26,330 nt of DNA, taken from assembly GCA_031553315.1 (NCBI GenBank), contig JAVBLT010000009.1, forward strand, positions 1 to 26,330, given 5' to 3'. Position 1 is the stretch's first letter, and every line of letters starts with the position of its first letter. Of this stretch, positions 14,913 through 22,186 are shown in pieces. Both the position numbers and the translations under genes were made by a program. This DNA is from JAVBLT01 sp031553315 (GTDB lineage: Bacteria; Verrucomicrobiota; Kiritimatiellia; RFP12; DVOR01). The notes under the pieces are model-generated. The model worked only from the letters and a program-made list of their open reading frames with translations, was not told the origin of the DNA and did not search any database.

Positions 14913-17567
14913 ATGATGAAGCACATATTTGTATCGGGAGTTCTTTTTTCCGCCGTGGCGCTTGAAGCGGCCACAGACCGGTCGGCGCGTTCCTTTTGGG
15001 GGCGCGACACGGCCGACGACAAAGGTCGAACCGCGATTTCGCTCAGCGCTCCGGCAATGGAAGACTGGGTCGTGAATTGGGGCGACGGTTCCACCGAGCG
15101 CCGCAATGCCGCAGTTGCCACCCTCACGCACACCTACCCCCAAGCCGGCGTGTACGATGTTTCGGTCGGCATCGAGAAAAACGGCGCCCGAGCCTCAGTC
15201 TTCCCCGATTACGGCGAAGATGTGCTCCGCTCCCGCCCCTTGGCCTACTTCCGCTTTTCCGATGCCGCAAACGGTAAAACCCTCGATTCCGCCGCAACGA
15301 TTTCCGCCGCCCTTTCCAAAACAGCCGCCCCGCTTGAAACCGGCATCTCCCAGGCCACCGGCCCCGCGCTGCGCATCGCCTCGGGCGGCGGCGTGCAGAT
15401 CGCCGATGCGCTCACCCAAAACAGCGATGCGTTCAGCATTGAGTTTTGGGCCAGGCCCGCCCCCGGCAAAGAACGCCAGACCGTTTTCGCCGGAAAGGGC
15501 AAAAAAGGGCAGAACACCCCTTACGTCTTCTTCCAGGGCAACCGCCTTTTCTTTGTGCTGCCCAAGGCGGGCGGCGTTTTCGCCGACCTGGGCAAGCGCC
15601 TTTCCGACGGCAAATGGCACCATTACGCCATCACCTACGAACGCGTCTACGTCTACCCCAAAAACAACCGCGTCCGCTTCATGTGCGACGGCGAGCTTCT
15701 TTCCGCCACAGCCTTTGACCGCGTCGACCCCGGCGCCGTGACCTACACCGGCGCGCTCATCGGCACCCGGCTCGACGCCAACGGAAAGGGAACCGACTTT
15801 TTTACCGGCTCGCTCGACGAGCTCGCCGTCTACGACACCGAGCTCCTTCAAAGCCACGCCCTGAACCGCGTGAAGCTTGCCCAAACCGTGCCGCCGCCCT
15901 TCCGCGTGGCGGTCGGCACACCCGGATCCGAAGCGTTCACCGTGGAACAGCCCCGCATTACCCAGACCGTGAAAGTCATGCTCGATCCCGACCCTCAGGT
16001 CGATAACCGCCCCGCGCTCAGCCAGGCCATCAATCAGGCCCAGCCGGGCACCCGCCTGCTCATCTGCGATAAAACCACCGGCCGACCGGGCGGGACGTTC
16101 CGCATCAAGACCGTCGGCCACAAAGTCCGCGAATGGGTCTACATTCAGATCAACGATAAAACCGACCTGGAAATCGACGGCGGCGGCGCGCTGCTCCTGT
16201 ATGAAGGCATGGCCAAAAACTTCGCTTTCTCCAACTGCACCCGCTTCGCCTTCCGCAATCTCACGATGGATATCGACCAGGAGAAGAACCGCGTGGCGTT
16301 TTGGGCGACCCTCACCCGCGTGGATCCCGATGAACAGATCATCAGCTTCCGCACCGTCGGCGGGCTCAATAAAAAGCCCGAAGTGATCCCCACAGGGGTG
16401 AGCATGTGGCGCTGGCGGCCCCACAGCGCCCAAACATACCGCATTTGCCCCGGCCCTTACTTCAACAGCGGCTCCTACAACGGCAAACCGTGGCGCGATG
16501 AATCCGACCCCACGCTCTGGCATCTCAGGCTCAAGGAAAAACCCGACCACGCGCTTTGGAAAAAACTTGCCGACTACAAAGCCGGCAATAATTTCTACCT
16601 TGTGAACAACGCCTTCTTCGGTCACACCGGCATCGCCGGCGGCGGAACGCACATCACCCTGGAAAACCTCAATTTCCACGGCATTCTCGGCATGGCCGTG
16701 CTCTTCGACAACGCCGATTACGTGTGGGTCAAAAAGTGTAAAATCGGCATCCCCGATGGCCAGACCGTGGCCGACCGCCCTCTTTCATCCGCCTCCGACG
16801 GCTACCATTTCCACTGCTGTTACGGCCACTTCCTCATTGAAGACAGCGAAATCACGCTGACCGACGACGACCCCATCAGCATCAAATCCAGCCTCTGGCG
16901 CAACGTCAAACGCATCGACGACTACACCCTCGGCGAACACTTCGGCGAAGGCCTCAAAGTGGGCGGCGAAATTGAAGTGCGCGACTACACCATGAAACCC
17001 TGCTATCGCGGAATCATCGTCGCAAACGAAGGCAAAGGCCGCATCACCCTCGACAAACCCCTTCCGCCCCAAGCCGAGAAAAACGACTACTACGTGAACG
17101 ATCTCCGCCGCCCCACCACCAACTGGATCATCCGCAACAACTACCTCCACGATTACTACGGCCGCGTGATGCTCTACACCCCCCGCGGCACCGTCGAAGG
17201 CAACCGCTTCGTCTCCACGCTCTTCCGGCTGGGCACCACCTTCGCCAACTGGGAAACCGCCGGCTTCCTCACCGATGTGACCGTGCGCGACAACCTCTTC
17301 GCCTCCACCCTCCTCGAAGCCAACATCTGGGTCGGCGCCTCATGGGGCAAAGACCCCTGGCCCATCTTTGAGCGCCTCCTCATCCGCGGCAACAGCCTTT
17401 TCGACCTCACCGCCGGCGCCGGCGGCAACAGTGCGGGCATCTCCCTCAATTTTTCGCAGAAGGGCTATGTCTTCGAAAATTACCTTGAAACCGCCAAACC
17501 CGTGCGCGAGAAAGAAAGCCGCGACCTCGTCATTTTCGACAATATCCACATCCCCGTGGAAAATTGA
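14913..17567 (+). CDS. Secreted PKD-LamG-parallel beta-helix protein, possibly GH110-like
   Basis: This 884-residue product starts with a signal peptide (to about residue 20). A PKD domain (about 38-88; WGDGST and HTYPQAGVYDVSV) is followed by a LamG/concanavalin-like domain (about 165-322; FSIEFWARP, DGKWHHYAITYE). A right-handed parallel beta helix (about 345-884) carries repeated Asn/Asp-rich strands. Within it, SASDGYHFHCCYGHFLIEDS and LTDDDPISIKSS (Asp629, His632, Asp651-653) resemble the motifs around the catalytic aspartates of GH110 alpha-1,3-galactosidases. This similarity is by eye, and a pectinase-type fold is the alternative. GAGAGG at 14897-14902 favours ATG 14913; the longer frame to 14736 runs back through the terminator. 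It heads the glycan operon. Confidence 0.72.
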   Translation: MMKHIFVSGVLFSAVALEAATDRSARSFWGRDTADDKGRTAISLSAPAMEDWVVNWGDGSTERRNAAVATLTHTYPQAGVYDVSVGIEKNGARASVFPDYGEDVLRSRPLAYFRFSDAANGKTLDSAATISAALSKTAAPLETGISQATGPALRIASGGGVQIADALTQNSDAFSIEFWARPAPGKERQTVFAGKGKKGQNTPYVFFQGNRLFFVLPKAGGVFADLGKRLSDGKWHHYAITYERVYVYPKNNRVRFMCDGELLSATAFDRVDPGAVTYTGALIGTRLDANGKGTDFFTGSLDELAVYDTELLQSHALNRVKLAQTVPPPFRVAVGTPGSEAFTVEQPRITQTVKVMLDPDPQVDNRPALSQAINQAQPGTRLLICDKTTGRPGGTFRIKTVGHKVREWVYIQINDKTDLEIDGGGALLLYEGMAKNFAFSNCTRFAFRNLTMDIDQEKNRVAFWATLTRVDPDEQIISFRTVGGLNKKPEVIPTGVSMWRWRPHSAQTYRICPGPYFNSGSYNGKPWRDESDPTLWHLRLKEKPDHALWKKLADYKAGNNFYLVNNAFFGHTGIAGGGTHITLENLNFHGILGMAVLFDNADYVWVKKCKIGIPDGQTVADRPLSSASDGYHFHCCYGHFLIEDSEITLTDDDPISIKSSLWRNVKRIDDYTLGEHFGEGLKVGGEIEVRDYTMKPCYRGIIVANEGKGRITLDKPLPPQAEKNDYYVNDLRRPTTNWIIRNNYLHDYYGRVMLYTPRGTVEGNRFVSTLFRLGTTFANWETAGFLTDVTVRDNLFASTLLEANIWVGASWGKDPWPIFERLLIRGNSLFDLTAGAGGNSAGISLNFSQKGYVFENYLETAKPVREKESRDLVIFDNIHIPVEN

Positions 17568-17570
17568 CCC

Positions 17571-19856
17571 ATGAAACGCCTCCTCCTTACTCTGACACTT
17601 CTCGCTTCCGCCGCCGGCGCCCGTACCTTTGAAATCGGCGAGACCGATTTCCTGCTCGATGGCCAGCGCCTTCAAATCCGTTGCGGTGAGATTCACGCCG
17701 CCCGCGTGCCTCAGGCCTATTGGCGGCACCGCCTGAAGATGTGCAAGGCGATGGGTCTCAACGCCGTATGCGCCTACCTCTTCTGGAATCAGCACGAGCC
17801 CCGCCCCGGTCAGTATGATTGGAGCGGACAGGCCGACGCCGCGCTCTTCTGCCGCCTTGCTCAGGAAGAAGGTTTGTGGGTGATTCTCCGCCCCGGCCCT
17901 TACGCCTGTGCCGAGTGGGAAATGGGCGGTACCCCATGGTGGCTGCTCAAGCACACCCCCATTGCCCTGCGCTCCCGCGACCCCAACTACCTCACGCCCG
18001 CCGCCGCTTACCTCCGCGAAGTCGGCCGCGTGCTCGCCCCGCTTCAAATCACGCGCGGCGGCCCCATTCTGATGGTCCAGGCCGAAAACGAATACGGCTT
18101 CTTCGGTTCCGATGCCGCTTACATGGGCGAAATCCGCCAGGCGCTGGTCGATGGCGGCTTCGACGTGCCTCTCTTCGCCTGCAATCCTCCCGGCGTGCTC
18201 CGCCGCGGCTACCGCGAAGACCTTTTCCAGGTCGTCAACTTCGGCGCCGATCCCGCCTACGCGTTCGGCAAGCTCCGCGAGCTCCAACCCAAAGGCCCGC
18301 TCATGTGCGGCGAATTTTACCCCGCCTGGTTCGATTCCTGGGGGCAGCCCCACCACACCGGCGATACGGCCCGCTACCTTCGCGACCTTGAAATCATGCT
18401 CAAAATGGGCGCGTCTTTCAGTATCTACATGGCTCACGGAGGCACCACCTTCGGCCTCTGGTCCGGCGCCAACGCCCCGTATGCCCCCGAAACCTCGAGT
18501 TACGACTATTCCGCTCCCATCAGCGAAGCGGGCTGGGTAACGGAAAAGTTTGAGAAGAGCCGCGCCCTCATGGCGAAGTATCTCCTTCCCGGCGAAACGA
18601 TCCCCGAACCGCCGCCGCCCAATCCCGTGATGCGTTTCCCGCTCACCGCGCCCGAAGCTTCCGTGTCGCTTTTCAACGCCCTGCCCGAGCCCCGCCGCGA
18701 AGACCTTCCCCGCACGATGGAGGCCTACGACCAAGGCTTCGGTTGCATGCTTTACCGCACTGAAATCCCCGCAGGTTCCGCCGCCGCGCTCAAGGCCGCC
18801 GCGGTGAAAGACTTCGCCTATGTGTATGTGGATTCGGTCTATATGGGAATTCTCGACCGCCGCTATCCCGGTCGCGCGCTGACGCTTCCCGCCCGTGGCA
18901 AACCCGCCCGCCTCGATATCCTTCTCGAAGCGATGGGGCGCATCAACTTCGGCGGCGAAATGCTTGACCGCAAAGGCCTTCACACCCCCGTGACCCTCGG
19001 CGGCGCCGAGCTCAAAGGCTGGGAAATCTTCAATCTGCCGATGGAAAACCCCGGTAACCTTCCCTTTTCCGCCGCCGGAGCGAAAACGCCCGCCTTCCAC
19101 CGTTTCAACGTGGACATCGAAGCGCCTGCCGATACCTTCCTCGACCTGCGCGCCTGCGGAAAGGGCATTGTGTGGGTCAATGGCATCTGCCTTGCCCGTT
19201 ATTGGAACATCGGCCCCACCCAGACCGCCTACCTTCCCGGTTGCTGGCTCAAAAAAGGCAAGAATGAAATCATCGTGTGGGATCTTGCAGGCACGGCTCA
19301 ACCGACGATTCAGGGGCTTGAGAACCCCATCCTTGATCAGAACCGCCCCGAGCTTGATTGGGCGCAGTTCAAACGCCCTGCCGTCACGTGGAGCCTTGGG
19401 AAACCTGTGGCGCAAGGTGAATTCGCCCGTTCCAAAGATGCGCAGACCATTCGTTTGACCATGCCTGCGAGCGCCCGTCAGGTCTGCCTTGAAGCCATTT
19501 CCTCGTATGATGGACATGGTTTTGCGGCGATATCGGAAATCGATTTCCTTGATGCCGATGGCAATCCCATCAGCCACGATGGCTGGACTGTGGCGGGCGT
19601 CGGCAGCGAAGAGCTTGTCGGCGAAGACGGTTCCGCCGAAAACGCCATCGACGGCCAAACCGCCAACCATTGGCATACTCGCTGGAAGGGCTCAGGAGCC
19701 AAGCCGCCCCACCGCCTGGCCATCGACCTCGGGAAAGAACAGATTGTCGGCGGTTTTCGTTATGTGCCGCGCCAAAGCGCCGCGCGCGGCTGGATCAGGG
19801 AGTTCCGCTTTTACATTGGAAACGATTTGGTATCACTTGAAAGGAATGAGAAATGA
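17571..19856 (+). CDS. Secreted GH35 beta-galactosidase-like enzyme with C-terminal discoidin domain (copy 1)
   Basis: GH35 enzymes cleave terminal beta-linked galactose by retention. The 761-residue product has a signal peptide (about 1-17) and a TIM barrel with acid/base Glu174 in VQAENEYG and nucleophile Glu248 in MCGEFYPAWF. The substrate-site WVILRPGPYACAEWEMGG and the C-terminal barrel strand IYMAHGGTTFGLW are also present. Beta domains follow to about residue 610, including WVNGICLARYWNIGPTQTAY. The C-terminus (about 640-761) is discoidin-like (CBM32-type): AENAIDGQTANHWHT and LAIDLGKEQIVGGFRYVP. It starts 3 nt after the beta-helix gene stop and overlaps the second GH35 gene in ATGA. 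The exact linkage specificity cannot be read. Confidence 0.93.
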   Translation: MKRLLLTLTLLASAAGARTFEIGETDFLLDGQRLQIRCGEIHAARVPQAYWRHRLKMCKAMGLNAVCAYLFWNQHEPRPGQYDWSGQADAALFCRLAQEEGLWVILRPGPYACAEWEMGGTPWWLLKHTPIALRSRDPNYLTPAAAYLREVGRVLAPLQITRGGPILMVQAENEYGFFGSDAAYMGEIRQALVDGGFDVPLFACNPPGVLRRGYREDLFQVVNFGADPAYAFGKLRELQPKGPLMCGEFYPAWFDSWGQPHHTGDTARYLRDLEIMLKMGASFSIYMAHGGTTFGLWSGANAPYAPETSSYDYSAPISEAGWVTEKFEKSRALMAKYLLPGETIPEPPPPNPVMRFPLTAPEASVSLFNALPEPRREDLPRTMEAYDQGFGCMLYRTEIPAGSAAALKAAAVKDFAYVYVDSVYMGILDRRYPGRALTLPARGKPARLDILLEAMGRINFGGEMLDRKGLHTPVTLGGAELKGWEIFNLPMENPGNLPFSAAGAKTPAFHRFNVDIEAPADTFLDLRACGKGIVWVNGICLARYWNIGPTQTAYLPGCWLKKGKNEIIVWDLAGTAQPTIQGLENPILDQNRPELDWAQFKRPAVTWSLGKPVAQGEFARSKDAQTIRLTMPASARQVCLEAISSYDGHGFAAISEIDFLDADGNPISHDGWTVAGVGSEELVGEDGSAENAIDGQTANHWHTRWKGSGAKPPHRLAIDLGKEQIVGGFRYVPRQSAARGWIREFRFYIGNDLVSLERNEK

Positions 19857-22168
19857 GAAATGTGTTGTTTGCCCTCTGCCTGGCCGCCAGCTCGGTCACA
19901 GCCTTCGCCGCCGCCCCGGCAGCGAAGCACACCTTCGAAATCGGGGAGAACGATTTCCTGCTCGACGGCCAGCGGTTGCAGATCCGCTGCGGCGAAATCC
20001 ATGCCGCCCGCGTGCCCAATGAATATTGGCGCCACCGCCTGAAGATGTGCAAAGCGATGGGGCTCAACGCCGTCTGCGCCTACCTTTTCTGGAACTTCCA
20101 CGAACCCGTCCAGGGCCAGTTCAACTGGGAAGGCGATGCCGACATCGCCCGCTTCTGCAAAATCGCCCAGGAAGAAGGCCTCTGGGTCATCCTCCGCCCC
20201 GGCCCCTACGCCTGCGCCGAGTGGGAAATGGGCGGCCTGCCCTGGTGGCTGCTCAAGCATGAAAAAATCAGCCTCCGCTCCCGCGACGCCAAATACCTTG
20301 AACCCGCCAAAGCCTATCTGAAAGACGTCGGCCGCGTCCTCGCACCCCTCCAGGTCACGCGCGGCGGCCCCATCCTCATGGTGCAGGCCGAAAACGAATA
20401 CGGCTTTTACGGCGGCGACGCCGCCTACATGGGCGAAATCCGCCAGGCCCTCCTCGATGCCGGCTTCGATGTGCCCCTCTTCGCCTGCAACCCCGGCAAC
20501 CAGCTTCGCAACGGCTTCCGCGACGACCTGTTCGCCGTCGTCAACTTCGGCGCCGACCCCAAATGGGGCTTCGGCAAGCTGCGCGAAGTGCAGAAAACCG
20601 GCCCGCTCATGTGCGGCGAGTTTTACCCCGGCTGGTTCGACACCTGGGGCAAAGGCCACCGCGAAGCGAGCTGGACCTATCTCCGCGACCTCGAAATCAT
20701 GACCAAAATGGGCGCCTCCTACAGCATCTACATGGCCCACGGCGGCACCACCTTCGGCATGTGGGCCGGCTGCGACGGCCCCTTCATGCCCGACACCTCC
20801 AGCTACGACTACTCCGCCCCCATCAGCGAAGCGGGCTGGGTCACCCCCAACTTCCACAAAACCCGCGAGCTCCTCGGCCAGTATCTCCTCCCCGGCGAAA
20901 CCCTGCCCGAAATTCCCGCCCCCCTGCCGGTCTTCTCCTTCGCCGCGCTCAAACCCACGGGAGCCGCCACGCTCTTCGACAACCTCCCCAAACCCCGCAA
21001 AGAAGAAACCCCCCGCAACATGGAAGCCTATGACCAGGGCTTCGGCTGCATCCTCTACCGCACGACCCTTCCCCCCGGCCCCGCAGCCCTCCTCTCCGCC
21101 GCCAACGTGAAAGACTTCGGCTTCGTGTATCTCGACGGCAAACCGGTCGACGGCCTCTTCGACCGCCGCCGCGGCGGCAAAAGCCTCATGCTGCCCAAGC
21201 GCGACAAAGCCATGCGCCTCGACATTCTCGTCGAACCCATGGGCCGCGTCAACTTCGGCCAAGGCATCCACGACCGCAAAGGCCTCCACGCCCCCGTGCT
21301 CCTCGCCGGCAAAGAGCTCACCGGGTGGGACGTCTTCAACCTCCCGATGGACAACACCGCCAAGCTCGGCTTCAAAAACGCCGCCCCCGCCAAAGGCAAC
21401 CCCGCCTTCTGGTCCTTCTCGCTCGACGTAAAAGACCCCGCCGATACCTTCCTCGACATGCGCCCCTGGGGCAAAGGCCTCATCTGGGTCAACGGCCGCT
21501 GCCTCGCCCGCTACTGGAACATCGGCCCCACCCAGACCGCCTACCTCCCCGGCTGCTGGCTCAAAAAAGGCAAAAACACCATCGTGATCTGGGACATCAC
21601 CGGCCCGAGCGAACCCCTCCTCGCCGGCCTCGACAAACCCATCCTCAACAAACTCCGCCCCGAGCTCGATTTCGCTCCCGTGCACAAACGCCCCGCCGTG
21701 ACCTGGAACCTCGCGCAACCCGTGAAGACCGGCGCCTTCGAAAAGGGCAAATCGACCCAGACCGTGAAGCTCGATAAACCCGCCAAAGGCCGAGTCGTCT
21801 GCCTCGAGACCCTCACCTCCCACGACGGCCACGCCTTTGCCGCCGTCTCGGAAATCGACTTTTTCGACGCCGCCGGCGAGATCATCAACCACGACGGCTG
21901 GACCATCGCCGGCGTGAGCAGCGAAGAAACCGGCGGAGAAAACGGCGCCGCCGAAAACGCCATCGACGGCCAGACCGCCAACCACTGGCACACCCAGTGG
22001 CAATCCGCCACCCCCAAGCACCCCCACCGCCTCGCCATCGACCTGGGCAAAGAGCAGACCGTCACCGGCTTCCGCTATGTGCCCCGCCAAAACGATACCC
22101 GCGGCTGGATCAAAGAGTACCGCTTCTATGTCGGCAACGATCTGGTCAAACCCGACGTTAAAAAGTAA
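19853..22168 (+). CDS. Secreted GH35 beta-galactosidase-like enzyme with C-terminal discoidin domain (copy 2)
   Basis: The 771-residue paralogue of the preceding gene keeps the same order: signal peptide (about 1-20), GH35 barrel with acid/base Glu182 (AENEYG) and nucleophile Glu256 (CGEFYPGWF), beta domains, and a discoidin-like C-terminus. Over the segment from FEIGE to PWWLLKH (109 residues), 94 are identical to copy 1 by my count. Differences cluster around the barrel loops, for example QYDWSGQAD versus QFNWEGDAD, which could change specificity. The ATG overlaps the copy 1 TGA, with AAAGGA upstream. AAGGAAA lies before the following GH2 gene 18 nt on. Codon third positions here are more strongly C-biased than at the 3' end of copy 1. 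Confidence 0.93.
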   Translation: MRNVLFALCLAASSVTAFAAAPAAKHTFEIGENDFLLDGQRLQIRCGEIHAARVPNEYWRHRLKMCKAMGLNAVCAYLFWNFHEPVQGQFNWEGDADIARFCKIAQEEGLWVILRPGPYACAEWEMGGLPWWLLKHEKISLRSRDAKYLEPAKAYLKDVGRVLAPLQVTRGGPILMVQAENEYGFYGGDAAYMGEIRQALLDAGFDVPLFACNPGNQLRNGFRDDLFAVVNFGADPKWGFGKLREVQKTGPLMCGEFYPGWFDTWGKGHREASWTYLRDLEIMTKMGASYSIYMAHGGTTFGMWAGCDGPFMPDTSSYDYSAPISEAGWVTPNFHKTRELLGQYLLPGETLPEIPAPLPVFSFAALKPTGAATLFDNLPKPRKEETPRNMEAYDQGFGCILYRTTLPPGPAALLSAANVKDFGFVYLDGKPVDGLFDRRRGGKSLMLPKRDKAMRLDILVEPMGRVNFGQGIHDRKGLHAPVLLAGKELTGWDVFNLPMDNTAKLGFKNAAPAKGNPAFWSFSLDVKDPADTFLDMRPWGKGLIWVNGRCLARYWNIGPTQTAYLPGCWLKKGKNTIVIWDITGPSEPLLAGLDKPILNKLRPELDFAPVHKRPAVTWNLAQPVKTGAFEKGKSTQTVKLDKPAKGRVVCLETLTSHDGHAFAAVSEIDFFDAAGEIINHDGWTIAGVSSEETGGENGAAENAIDGQTANHWHTQWQSATPKHPHRLAIDLGKEQTVTGFRYVPRQNDTRGWIKEYRFYVGNDLVKPDVKK

Positions 22169-22186
22169 CCCAAGGAAAACCACACC

